Shown one piece after another: positions 1-7,739 of a DNA stretch of 23,340 nucleotides. The notes under the pieces are model-generated. The model searched no databases, was not told the DNA's origin, and saw nothing but the letters and a program-made list of their open reading frames with translations. The DNA is from Thermoplasmata archaeon (GTDB taxonomy: Archaea; Thermoplasmatota; Thermoplasmata; Thermoplasmatales; Thermoplasmataceae). The stretch lies in contig JAKBGP010000007.1 in assembly GCA_021833045.1 (NCBI GenBank), positions 1 through 23,340 on the forward strand. Reading direction: 5' to 3'. Each line of letters starts with the position of its first letter. Position 1 is the first letter of the stretch. The position numbers and the translations under genes are program-made.

Positions 1-13
1 TTGTTATATTTAA

Positions 14-958
14 CTATTGAACTTTCTTTAGTTTTTCAAGCATTTGTATCCTTTTTGCAGGATGAGGATGATCACTAAAAATTGACTGCGAAAGTGATAT
101 TTTCATATGCTTCCATTCCTCAAGAAGTTTCCTGTGATCTTTCATTTCTCCCTGATCAAGCCCTGAAAACATAAGCATACTGCTTGTTGTGCTTCTTGCA
201 CTTTTTCTAAGATGCTTTTTCTGCGGAGTTGAGGCTACAATTTTAGCGAGAGCAGTCTGTAGGTTTTCGGCTCCACCGGGTATTGTTTGGGCTGAATTTA
301 CATCAGCATATGACTCCCTCATCCTGTTCACCCCAAGGATCATGATATTGAAGACAAAGCTCACACCCATCATTACCAGTGCTATTATGAATATTGAACC
401 GTTACCACCCTTTCTTCCGCCTCCAAATAACATGGAATATCCAAAGTAGAAGATTATGGTTGGTATCAAACCTATTGCCAGTAATAGCGCAACATCATGA
501 TGCTTAAGATGCCCAATTTCGTGACCCATTACAGCTTCAACCTCATCTCTATTGAGAATGTTAAGGAGACCTCTTGTTACTGCCATTCTTCTTCCTGAAA
601 GAAGGGAACCATATGCAAATGCATTTGCTACTGGAGTTTCGGCAATGAAAAGTTCCGGAACCCTCTGGTTATTATAGCTGCATACCTGCTGTAAGGAAGC
701 ATATAGCCATGCGGTTGATGGATCCTGTGGATTTACCTTTCTCAGATGATACATTCTTCCTATAATATATGGAGAAAGAAGATATTGAGCAATGTCCATT
801 ATGAACACAATCACAAGTATTATTCCAAGAAATGAAAAAGAATATGATAGGTTAAAGAAATAATTTGCCACCACTGAAATTATAAGACCAGCAATAACTG
901 CTATGCCTATCCCTGCCAGTATTGTTGCCAATCGTATTCTAATGCCAGTGCTATCCAT
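14..958 (-). CDS. htpX: HtpX-type membrane zinc metalloprotease (M48)
   Basis: Probable membrane-bound zinc protease of family M48, which degrades damaged or misfolded membrane proteins with its active site facing the cytoplasm. The 314-residue protein has two N-terminal membrane segments (about 12-34 and 42-62), a conserved region with PVANAFAYG near 109-117, and the zinc site HEIGH at 146-150. A further hydrophobic pair follows (about 155-175 and 188-208), then NRMRESYAD at 211-219, where Glu215 is the expected third zinc ligand. Length and architecture match HtpX. The ATG start at 956-958 gives a normal hydrophobic N-terminus. The protein ends 13 bases from the window edge and is complete. 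Its neighbour is an unrelated membrane protein in the same direction, 59 bases upstream. Family assignment is strong; substrates cannot be read from the sequence. Confidence 0.93.
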   Translation of the reverse strand: MDSTGIRIRLATILAGIGIAVIAGLIISVVANYFFNLSYSFSFLGIILVIVFIMDIAQYLLSPYIIGRMYHLRKVNPQDPSTAWLYASLQQVCSYNNQRVPELFIAETPVANAFAYGSLLSGRRMAVTRGLLNILNRDEVEAVMGHEIGHLKHHDVALLLAIGLIPTIIFYFGYSMLFGGGRKGGNGSIFIIALVMMGVSFVFNIMILGVNRMRESYADVNSAQTIPGGAENLQTALAKIVASTPQKKHLRKSARSTTSSMLMFSGLDQGEMKDHRKLLEEWKHMKISLSQSIFSDHPHPAKRIQMLEKLKKVQ

Positions 959-1017
959 ACTCTGATATTAAAAATCAGCTTAAGAATATTTGTGGTAAAA
1001 ATATTGAAAGAATACAA

Positions 1018-1533
1018 TTATTGAATTTCTCTGTTCTGCTCCATCTCCCTCTTTCTTTTCCTTTTTTCTTCCATACCCACTCTGGCTATGCCAAATCCAA
1101 GTATAAGATAATAAAATGTGAGAAACCCAGTGAAAACATAGAAAATAAGGTTGGTTAAGGACGATGGAACATCAAAGGCAAATGACCATATAAATACGAG
1201 GCTGAATGCATAAAAAACCATTGAAGCTGCGTAAATTACCCAGTGTTTTCTAAAGGCTGTTAGAATATTCCATTTTCCCTGAAAATTTAGCCTCTTTCTT
1301 CTTGATCTTAATATATATGTGGTCACTGGAACGAATATGAGAGAATAAATAATCATCAGTATTGCTATATCCAGAATTGATGAAAGCCTGAAAAACAATC
1401 CAAAAATGAAGGGGATAATGGAAATAACTATGATATTAATTATTACAAATAACCATGCAGTGTTTTTTCTTGAAAGTAGCCTCACTATTATATAGGTTGA
1501 AATGAGTGGAGCAATAAACGCAAAAATGCCCAT
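1018..1533 (-). CDS. unrecognised multi-pass membrane protein
   Basis: I do not recognise this protein. From the ATG at 1531-1533 it is 171 residues with about five hydrophobic helices, and it ends in a highly charged Lys/Arg/Glu tail (EEKRKRKREMEQNREIQ) that is probably cytoplasmic. No catalytic motif is visible. The frame stays open upstream to a TTG at 1660-1662 (214 residues), but the added 43 residues are Cys/Tyr/Asn-rich, not hydrophobic, and contain no ATG, so I prefer the internal ATG. No clear TATA box sits at the usual distance from either start, so the start is uncertain. It lies head-to-head with alaX and upstream of htpX in the same direction. A role alongside HtpX is possible but is only inferred from position. 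Confidence 0.55.
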   Translation of the reverse strand: MGIFAFIAPLISTYIIVRLLSRKNTAWLFVIINIIVISIIPFIFGLFFRLSSILDIAILMIIYSLIFVPVTTYILRSRRKRLNFQGKWNILTAFRKHWVIYAASMVFYAFSLVFIWSFAFDVPSSLTNLIFYVFTGFLTFYYLILGFGIARVGMEEKRKRKREMEQNREIQ

Positions 1534-1650
1534 TATGTATTCAAATGACTTATCCCAGAAACTTCTCGTTGTTGCGCATATCTTCAATACTCTTAATTTT
1601 TTGGAAATGAGATAACAGTAGGAGTTGTTATAACTGACACGATTGCATAG

Positions 1651-1660
1651 AGATATATAC
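1651..1660 (+). promoter_or_regulatory. TATA-like box of alaX
   Basis: AGATATATAC is centred about 25 bases upstream of the alaX ATG, the spacing expected for an archaeal TATA box when transcription begins at or next to the start codon. Confidence 0.5.
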
Positions 1661-1680
1661 AATGTTAGAATAGAAAAATA

Positions 1681-2409
1681 ATGACGGAGAAATTATATTT
1701 CAACGATTCATATTTGAAGGAATGTGATGGCAGAATTAACAGGATTAATGATAAAGGGGTTATTCCTGATCGAACAGTTTTCTATCCTTCAGGAGGAGGG
1801 CAGCCAGGAGATTCAGGAATTCTTACTGTAAATGGAAAGGAGTACAGGGTTGGTAACACCGTAAAAGAGGGAGAAGAGGTACTTCTTCTTATCGACGGTC
1901 CTTTTGATGATTTAAAGGAAGGAGATCACTTTCATGGAACCATAGACTGGGATAAAAGATACAGTTACATGAAGTTTCATACCTCTATTCATCTCATAGA
2001 TGGAATTGTAAATAAAATGCCTGATTATGAAGGTCTGATCACCGGTAGTCAGATATATGAGGATAGGGCGAGAGTGGACTTTTCCATTGAGGATTTTTCT
2101 CAGGATATGGCCCAGGAAATAATAAACAGAGTTAATGGAGCCATAATGGAAAATCACGATATCAGGGTAAAATATATATCAGGGGAAGAAGCAGTGAAAA
2201 TACCAAATATTTCAAGAACAGCACCAGGTAGAGAACTTATAAAGAACCTTTCTATTGTAAGGATCATTGAGATAGTCGGGATAGATGAACAGGCTGATGG
2301 CGGAACACACGTTTCGAATACCAGAGAGCTTGGCCAGATAAAATTGCAGAAGATAGAGAACAAGGGAAAAAAGAATAAGAGGTTATATTTTACACTGGTA
2401 CCTTTTTAA
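1681..2409 (+). CDS. alaX: alanyl-tRNA editing protein AlaX
   Basis: Free-standing editing domain related to the C-terminal half of alanyl-tRNA synthetase, which hydrolyses Ser-tRNA(Ala) or Gly-tRNA(Ala) in trans. In 242 residues it shows the N-terminal beta-barrel signature GGGQPGDSG (38-46), the first metal motif HTSIH (100-104, HxxxH), and the second at DGGTH (206-210) followed by VSNTRELG. The second motif is normally CxxxH; here the Cys position is Asp206, seen directly. Asp can bind zinc, and some AlaX subgroups may carry this substitution, so I do not call the protein inactive. Length is between the short and long AlaX classes, with no full C-terminal extension. It is the first of three plus-strand genes and has its own promoter-like box. 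Confidence 0.92.
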   Translation: MTEKLYFNDSYLKECDGRINRINDKGVIPDRTVFYPSGGGQPGDSGILTVNGKEYRVGNTVKEGEEVLLLIDGPFDDLKEGDHFHGTIDWDKRYSYMKFHTSIHLIDGIVNKMPDYEGLITGSQIYEDRARVDFSIEDFSQDMAQEIINRVNGAIMENHDIRVKYISGEEAVKIPNISRTAPGRELIKNLSIVRIIEIVGIDEQADGGTHVSNTRELGQIKLQKIENKGKKNKRLYFTLVPF

Positions 2410-2449
2410 TACATAGTTAATTTTTTCTTTAAGTACGCCATTCTTAATC

Positions 2450-3631
2450 ATGACAAGTCTAGAATGGGTTGACCAGGAACTGGAAAATTTGAAAAATGAG
2501 GGCAGATATGTGCCTATAAGAATTCTTGAAACTTCTCAGGGAGCTCACGTGAAGATTGAGGGAAAGGAAGTTCTCAATATGTGTTCCAATAATTATCTTG
2601 GACTCGCAAATAATCCAGAGGTAAAGAAAGCAGTTGTTGAAGCTATTGATGAATATGGGATAGGAGCAGGAGCTGTAAGATCCATAGCCGGGACTATGGA
2701 AATACACATGAAATTAGAGGAAAAGGTGGCGTCCTTCAAGCACATGGAATCAGCGCTCGTATATCAGGGAGGGTTGCTTGCAAATCTTGGAACAATACCT
2801 GTTCTTGTGAGCAAGGAGGATGTGATTTTCAGTGAAGAATTAAATCATGCAAGTATAATTGATGGCATGAGGTTGAGTTCGGCAAAGAGATATGTGTACG
2901 ATCACATGTCAGTTGAAAATCTTGAAAAAAACCTTAAGGAACATAGAAAGGAGGGAAAAAGATCACTAATAGTCACAGATGGTGTCTTCAGCATGGATGG
3001 GGATATAGCACCTGTGAAGGAGATACAGGAATTAAAGGATAAGTATGATACAATGTTCTATGTTGATGATGCCCACGGTGAAGGTGTACTTGGAAAGAAT
3101 GGAAGAGGAATAGTTGATCACTTCGGTCTTCAGGGTAAGGTAGAAATTGAAATGGGTACTTTTTCCAAGGCTCTGGGTTCTATGGGGGGCTTTGTCGCAG
3201 GAAGTCAGAAATTAATAGATCTGCTTAAACAGAGGGCAAGACCATTTCTATTCAGCAGTGCGTTGAATCCAGGAGATACTGCAGGAGTTTTGAAGTCCAT
3301 AGAAATAATGGAAAGAGATGATTCACTGGTCAAGAAACTGTGGGAAAACGCAAACTTCCTTCAGAAAGGATTTAGAGATGCGGGTTTCAGACTCACCTCC
3401 ACAAAGACACCGATTACTCCTGTTGTCATAGGAGATGAGAAAAAGACTCTTGAACTCAGCAATTATCTATATAAAAATGAGGGAGTTTTTGCCTCACCAA
3501 TTGTTTTTCCCACGGTCGCAAAGGGAGTTGCCAGGATACGTGTCATGCCTTCGGCTGTACATTCCAAAGATGACCTGAAGAGAACGCTAGAGGCTTTTGA
3601 GAACGGAGCGAAAGCCTTGAAGATTATGTAG
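2450..3631 (+). CDS. kbl: glycine C-acetyltransferase / alpha-oxoamine synthase family
   Basis: PLP-dependent enzyme of the alpha-oxoamine synthase family, which condenses an amino acid with an acyl-CoA. The closest reading is 2-amino-3-ketobutyrate CoA ligase (glycine + acetyl-CoA), the second step of threonine breakdown. Visible hallmarks are SNNYLGL (46-52), NHAS with PLP-stacking His133 (132-135), SMDGD (181-185), DDAHG (206-210) and the Schiff-base lysine Lys240 in GTFSKALGS (236-244). The 393-residue length is normal. The alternatives, 8-amino-7-oxononanoate synthase (BioF) and serine palmitoyltransferase, share all these motifs. No biotin genes and no threonine dehydrogenase gene lie in the window, so substrate choice rests on overall resemblance. 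The ATG at 2450 lies 40 bases after alaX. Confidence 0.85.
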   Translation: MTSLEWVDQELENLKNEGRYVPIRILETSQGAHVKIEGKEVLNMCSNNYLGLANNPEVKKAVVEAIDEYGIGAGAVRSIAGTMEIHMKLEEKVASFKHMESALVYQGGLLANLGTIPVLVSKEDVIFSEELNHASIIDGMRLSSAKRYVYDHMSVENLEKNLKEHRKEGKRSLIVTDGVFSMDGDIAPVKEIQELKDKYDTMFYVDDAHGEGVLGKNGRGIVDHFGLQGKVEIEMGTFSKALGSMGGFVAGSQKLIDLLKQRARPFLFSSALNPGDTAGVLKSIEIMERDDSLVKKLWENANFLQKGFRDAGFRLTSTKTPITPVVIGDEKKTLELSNYLYKNEGVFASPIVFPTVAKGVARIRVMPSAVHSKDDLKRTLEAFENGAKALKIM

Positions 3632-3640
3632 ATAATTTCA

Positions 3641-3655
3641 ATATTTTTTAAATAT
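3641..3655 (+). terminator. T-rich inverted repeat after kbl
   Basis: ATATTT-TTT-AAATAT is a perfect inverted repeat with a T-rich core, starting 10 bases after the kbl stop. Archaeal termination is driven mainly by T-runs, so this is a plausible terminator. The pairing is all A-T and weak. Confidence 0.4.
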
Positions 3656-3683
3656 AGCCAGTGAAGCGTCGTTTTGTTGACAA

Positions 3684-3693
3684 ATTATAAAAT
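3684..3693 (+). promoter_or_regulatory. TATA-like box of the nucleotidyltransferase gene
   Basis: ATTATAAAAT is centred about 39 bases before the ATG at 3728. This is longer than for most genes here and predicts a short leader of roughly 12-15 bases containing only a weak Shine-Dalgarno-like purine stretch. Confidence 0.4.
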
Positions 3694-3727
3694 ATCTCCT
3701 TTTACTACTTGGAATAAGTGTGAATGA

Positions 3728-4666
3728 ATGATAGGAGCAATTTTGTCCGGAGGATACGGCAAGAGATTGAAACCGATTACTGATGAGATTCCAAAAGTTT
3801 TAGTTGAAATAAAACCAAACTATACCATAATGGACAGACAGATACTGGATTTTAAATATCTTGGAATTGAAGATATTTACGTACTATCAGGACATCTTGG
3901 TGAAAAAATAGAGGATAGATATGGGAAAGTCCACGATGGAATAAGATTCCATTATCTAAAGGAAGAGAAACCTATGGGTACACTTTATTCCATAAGGAAT
4001 CTCCTTGAAACTGTTGGTGATGAAGACGTAATGTTGAGGAATGGTGATACCATTACAGATATTAACTTCGAACACTTCAGAAAGTTCTCAAAAGAATCCG
4101 CTTTTGGAATGACAATGCTAGTGACAAGAATGAGAAGCCCTTACGGCATAGTGGAAATGAATGGAGACCAGGTTACTTCTTTCAGGGAAAAACCAGTTCT
4201 GGAACATTACATAAACTCTGGTCTTTATTATATTAAGAGTTCGATAAAGGAGATTTTTTTCAATGAATACAATGGAAAGGATGTTGAGATAACTGTATTT
4301 CCTGAAATAGCCAAGAGGAGACTCCTTGGAGCATACAAGGAGGATTCTTTGTGGATCGGGGTGGATAGTGAGAAAGAGCTTGAACAGGCAAGATCCGAAT
4401 ATAAGGGCAGGGAAGATACCAGCTTTGGATACAAGAAGGATATCTTTGAAAATGACAGATTGGGTATAACAGAATATCTTGTGAAAGATGATTATTCTGC
4501 AACCATAACACCAGAAGATGGAAATCTGCTAAGAATACTGAGTGGAAGTGGGATAATCAATGGCAGCCTGAAGGAGTCTTACACCCATGGCACCGTAATA
4601 AAAATTGAAAAACCAGTAACAGTAAAAGCCCAACAGACTACAAGATTGGAAGTGTTCTCAAACTAG
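3728..4666 (+). CDS. sugar-1-phosphate nucleotidyltransferase with C-terminal cupin-like domain
   Basis: Transfers an NMP from an NTP to a sugar 1-phosphate to make a nucleotide sugar for glycan or glycolipid synthesis. The N-terminal 225 residues are a complete NTP-transferase domain: LSGGYGKRLKP (6-16) with the nucleotide-binding Gly-rich loop and Arg13, PKVLVEI (22-28), GTLYSI (84-89), NGDT (105-108), EKP (154-156) and NSGLYYI (163-169). Residues about 240-312 are not the usual left-handed helix. They resemble a small cupin barrel like the tail of type I mannose-6-phosphate isomerases, with LSGSGIING (271-279), but lack the canonical paired-His metal motif. Sugar and base specificity cannot be deduced. 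No other glycan genes are adjacent. The stop overlaps the convergent acetyltransferase gene by 9 bases. Confidence 0.85.
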   Translation: MIGAILSGGYGKRLKPITDEIPKVLVEIKPNYTIMDRQILDFKYLGIEDIYVLSGHLGEKIEDRYGKVHDGIRFHYLKEEKPMGTLYSIRNLLETVGDEDVMLRNGDTITDINFEHFRKFSKESAFGMTMLVTRMRSPYGIVEMNGDQVTSFREKPVLEHYINSGLYYIKSSIKEIFFNEYNGKDVEITVFPEIAKRRLLGAYKEDSLWIGVDSEKELEQARSEYKGREDTSFGYKKDIFENDRLGITEYLVKDDYSATITPEDGNLLRILSGSGIINGSLKESYTHGTVIKIEKPVTVKAQQTTRLEVFSN

Positions 4667-5119
4667 CTGCTTCCACATTACATAAGCATCTGAGCCATCA
4701 CTGTAATAATTTCTCAATATGGAGGTAACCATAAACCCATGTCTCTGGTAAAATTCTATTCCCCTCCTATTGTCTGTCCTCACTTCAAGCCTTACAGTTA
4801 TAAAACCGTAAATCTGGCATGTCTGAATAAAGTTTTCAATGATTTCCCCACCAATACCCAGGCTTCGATATTTTTCTTCTGTTGCAAGCATAAGTATTCT
4901 TGCTTCACTTTGTGTCACCTTCTTTCCTGCGAGGAAACCAAATATTCTGTCCCTTACTGAGTATACAATAAACCCATCTGGCCAGCCCTGGTAAATTTCC
5001 ATCATAAGGTCTCTGGAATACCTTTCCGACAGAGATTTCTGTGAAATCTCCATCGCTCTCTTAATCTCATATGGCTCTATTCTTCGGACCACATGTTCCT
5101 GTAGTTCCTCTCTCTGCAT
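4658..5119 (-). CDS. GNAT-family (RimI-like) N-acetyltransferase
   Basis: Acetyl-CoA-dependent N-acyltransferase of about 153 residues. The acetyl-CoA pyrophosphate loop appears as RSLGIGGE in motif A, followed by RLEVRTDNRRGIEFYQRHGF, the typical GNAT motif B with the Tyr/Phe pair. It resembles RimI-type enzymes that acetylate protein N-termini, but the substrate is not certain. The open frame extends upstream to 5254, 89 bases inside the metallo-beta-lactamase gene. I chose the ATG at 5117-5119 because TATTTAATAA (5143-5152, read on the minus strand) is centred about 28 bases upstream, the leaderless spacing seen at other genes here, and because the resulting length fits the family. It converges on the nucleotidyltransferase gene with a 9-base overlap of the 3' ends. 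Confidence 0.85.
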   Translation of the reverse strand: MQREELQEHVVRRIEPYEIKRAMEISQKSLSERYSRDLMMEIYQGWPDGFIVYSVRDRIFGFLAGKKVTQSEARILMLATEEKYRSLGIGGEIIENFIQTCQIYGFITVRLEVRTDNRRGIEFYQRHGFMVTSILRNYYSDGSDAYVMWKQLV

Positions 5120-5142
5120 TTCTATGCTTGAATATGTATTGG

Positions 5143-5152
5143 TATTTAATAA
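5143..5152 (-). promoter_or_regulatory. TATA-like box of the GNAT gene (decides its start)
   Basis: The minus-strand reading TTATTAAATA is centred about 28 bases upstream of the ATG at 5119. It lies just beyond the 3' end of the metallo-beta-lactamase gene, so the acetyltransferase can be transcribed independently. Confidence 0.5.
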
Positions 5153-5165
5153 CCCTTTTTTAGAA

Positions 5166-5807
5166 TTATTCCTCCCGAATAGCCTCATGATTTCCTCCAT
5201 CAAATCTGAATGGCTTACCGTGTCCCGGAAATACTGTGGCTTCCTTTTCTTCACTCAGGGTCTGAATGGATGATAACGCTTTGTTATAATCGAGAGTGAA
5301 ACCCCTGTTAACGGTTACTTTCTCACCGTTTTTCATTGCTGCATCACCAACAAAAAGTGCCTTGAGACTGGTGAAAAGGTATGATGTGCTATCTGGTGTG
5401 TGCCCATTTGATTTTATAACCTTTATTCCATCATATTTCAATTCCGAGACAGGCCTTACATCCTTTACAGGTTTTGATTTCATTACAGTTGCCACAAATC
5501 TGGACATTAAACTACTGGCAGGGGTCATCTTCTTCTGTCCCTTAACAACGTCTATTTCACCATCTGGCACATATATAACAGGATTAAAGGTTTCTTTTAC
5601 CAGTGACAGCCCACCAATATGATCGGGATGATAATGGGTTATGAGTACTATATCTGGTTTTGTCTTCAGTGCATTATAATATTCCACAATCTTTTTTCCT
5701 GAGCCCTTGGTTCCAGCGTCAATGAGGAACCGTTTTCCATTGTAAGAAACGTCATAACAGTTTGCCATGGTTCCAGGGATAAGTGTGAATGAGTTCACGA
5801 CTTCCAT
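5166..5807 (-). CDS. metallo-beta-lactamase-fold hydrolase
   Basis: Soluble two-metal hydrolase of the metallo-beta-lactamase superfamily, 213 residues. The metal ligands are all visible: THYHPDHIGG (57-66) gives the HxHxDH motif with His58, His60, Asp62 and His63, His136 lies in GHTPDS, Asp155 in VGDAA, and His196 in PGHGKP. The arrangement is that of small glyoxalase II-like or quorum-lactonase-like members, but the sequence does not separate thioesterase, lactonase or phosphodiesterase activity. There is no signal peptide or membrane segment. The ATG at 5805-5807 has a TATA-like box centred about 25 bases upstream. It is followed in the same direction by the GNAT gene. I can support the fold and catalytic centre, but not a substrate. 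Confidence 0.88.
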   Translation of the reverse strand: MEVVNSFTLIPGTMANCYDVSYNGKRFLIDAGTKGSGKKIVEYYNALKTKPDIVLITHYHPDHIGGLSLVKETFNPVIYVPDGEIDVVKGQKKMTPASSLMSRFVATVMKSKPVKDVRPVSELKYDGIKVIKSNGHTPDSTSYLFTSLKALFVGDAAMKNGEKVTVNRGFTLDYNKALSSIQTLSEEKEATVFPGHGKPFRFDGGNHEAIREE

Positions 5808-5827
5808 AATAATAAAATGTAATACCG

Positions 5828-5836
5828 TTAATTAAA
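5828..5836 (-). promoter_or_regulatory. TATA-like box of the metallo-beta-lactamase gene
   Basis: The minus-strand reading TTTAATTAA is centred about 25 bases before the ATG at 5807, in the 39-base gap after the XPD gene. Confidence 0.45.
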
Positions 5837-5846
5837 CTTGTAGGTA

Positions 5847-7739
5847 TTATTTAATGTGACTACTGAAAAAGGAATTGATATCATCTCTGATATTGTTGCT
5901 TAACCTTGCATTTATGTAGGGCTCCAGCATTTGAACCCTTCCATCTAAAATTATTATCACTCCAATATCCTCTTCAGATCTTATTACCCTGCCCATTGTT
6001 TGCCTTATCTTAATAATTGCTGGAAATAGAAAAGCATACTGCCATCCTGACCCGAATAACAGATCGTAATATGAAGATAGAGCCCTCTGTTTTATTGTGG
6101 GTTTCGGGAATGGAATGCCTGCTATTATTTCAACTTCGAGAAGGTTTCCTGGTAGATTTATTCCTTCGGATAATCTTCCACCCATAACACCAAACAATGG
6201 TTGATTTTCCTTTCTGTAAAGAGATATAAGATGTTGAAAATCACGCTGTGTCATGGATCTTGATTCTGACAGATGGGGAAATTTTACCCTTGTTTCTATA
6301 TAATGCATAGTATTAAATGAGGGAAAGAATACCATTGACTTCCGGTCAAGACCTGTAACGATATCACTTATTACCTTAACATATTCATCAGCCATCTCAT
6401 TTCCGAATTCGGAATATTTTGTTGTAAGATCATCCCTGTAGAGAACCAGTAGATTTGATGCAGGGAATATATTTTTAATGGATTTAAATTCAAAATTTTC
6501 TATTCCAGTCATGTTGGTGTAAAGCCACACAGGATCAAGAGTTGCAGAGACGTGAATGGTGGAAGACCGGAACAGTGGTTCAAGAACAATTGATGGATCC
6601 AGACAGTATGCCTCAAGCTTTTCCTCTTCATCCCTTGAGACTATACATATGAATCTGTCATACTCAGCAAATCTGAGGAACTTCAGCTTCTCTCCAAGAA
6701 TTTTAATGTGCGACATGGGAACCTTTCCAAGATTTTCCTTCTGATCTTCTATTTGAGATCCAAATGCTATGAGAGCATCAACCATGTATTCTATCTCGTC
6801 CGATTTTCGCTTCATGTAGATACTCATTTCCTCATATATATCCCTGAACATGATCCGCTTTTCCTTCTGTTTTTCAACCATTTCACGGGTCAATTCAATC
6901 ATGGATACCCGTATCGCCTCCATGAAATCAGATACATGTACAGAAGGCTGAAGTTCTGGGTCTCCGAAGTCGACCGCCTCCTTCTCTGAGATGTTTACAG
7001 TATTCATGGATATTTCCAGTGAGTTCGATTCTCGTGCTATATCAGGAAGGTTATGAGCTTCATCAATTATTATAACAAGGTTTTCTCTCGAAGTTCTCCA
7101 GTTATATATGGTTGTAATTGCCATACTTGAATTTACAAAATATGAGTAAGGCATTACAACAAGGTCTGCATCTCTCATTGCAAATTTTAGAGATTCATAT
7201 GGACATATTTTCCTTGATCTTAGAGTTTCAAAAATGTCCTCGGGTGACTGTGTATTTTCAAGAAGATATTCCCTTGTTTCATCTGAAGAGATACCACTGT
7301 TGTAATAGTAGCATCCGCCTTCCTTCCTTTCCTTGGTTCTCTTCTTTCTTGATGAACACATTTTCGATAAAGATTCGGTTGTGAAGTCTGATTCTTTTTC
7401 AAGTTCCATGTAAAGCGGGCACATATTTACCCTTCCCTGCATTGCAATTGCTCTGAAATCCATTGCTTTGGAAAGAATCTTAAGTTCTTTCAGAATCTGT
7501 TCTTGCTGAGAATTTGTCCTCGTAAGGTAAAGTACCTTTTTACCTGTTTTCTTTGCGTATATAATTGAGGAAATAATTGATATTATTGTTTTTCCTGACC
7601 CTGTTGGAGATTCGATTATGGGTACAACCTGTTTCAACAGGCATTCAACAGCGAAATTTATTGCATCAATCTGATATGGTTTAAGGCTGATAGATCCATA
7701 ACTGGATTTTGCGAAACTTTCACCATTAGATTCATTCAC
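5847..7739 (-). CDS. xpd: XPD/Rad3-family 5'-3' DNA helicase with Fe-S cluster
   Basis: ATP-dependent superfamily 2 DNA helicase of the XPD/Rad3 family, involved in DNA repair and translocating 5' to 3'. Motifs in order: Walker A SPTGSGKT (44-51); four cysteines at 107, 128, 143 and 179, placed as expected for the 4Fe-4S domain; DEAHN (226-230), the Walker B box; GGRLSEGINLPG near the C-terminus; and QTMGRVIR (580-587), motif VI with its arginine fingers. The 630-residue length fits archaeal XPD, which lacks the eukaryotic C-terminal extension. The start is GTG at 7737-7739, overlapping the TGA of the upstream TPR gene as GTGA, so the two genes are probably translationally coupled. No in-frame ATG occurs before residue 93. 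Confidence 0.93.
   Translation of the reverse strand: MNESNGESFAKSSYGSISLKPYQIDAINFAVECLLKQVVPIIESPTGSGKTIISIISSIIYAKKTGKKVLYLTRTNSQQEQILKELKILSKAMDFRAIAMQGRVNMCPLYMELEKESDFTTESLSKMCSSRKKRTKERKEGGCYYYNSGISSDETREYLLENTQSPEDIFETLRSRKICPYESLKFAMRDADLVVMPYSYFVNSSMAITTIYNWRTSRENLVIIIDEAHNLPDIARESNSLEISMNTVNISEKEAVDFGDPELQPSVHVSDFMEAIRVSMIELTREMVEKQKEKRIMFRDIYEEMSIYMKRKSDEIEYMVDALIAFGSQIEDQKENLGKVPMSHIKILGEKLKFLRFAEYDRFICIVSRDEEEKLEAYCLDPSIVLEPLFRSSTIHVSATLDPVWLYTNMTGIENFEFKSIKNIFPASNLLVLYRDDLTTKYSEFGNEMADEYVKVISDIVTGLDRKSMVFFPSFNTMHYIETRVKFPHLSESRSMTQRDFQHLISLYRKENQPLFGVMGGRLSEGINLPGNLLEVEIIAGIPFPKPTIKQRALSSYYDLLFGSGWQYAFLFPAIIKIRQTMGRVIRSEEDIGVIIILDGRVQMLEPYINARLSNNIRDDINSFFSSHIK

Noticed and set aside
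5120..5254. Upstream extension of the GNAT protein to 198 residues
   Set aside because: It would overlap the metallo-beta-lactamase gene by 89 bases, adds non-GNAT sequence, and the TATA-like box at 5143-5152 would lie inside it.
5296..5622. 108-codon plus-strand frame inside the metallo-beta-lactamase gene
   Set aside because: Antisense to a gene with all metal ligands intact; no domain, promoter spacing or separate coding signal.
6708..7384. Two plus-strand frames (93 and 88 codons) opposite xpd
   Set aside because: Both are antisense to conserved XPD motifs including the Fe-S cysteines, and their translations are low-complexity Phe/Leu/Ser-rich.
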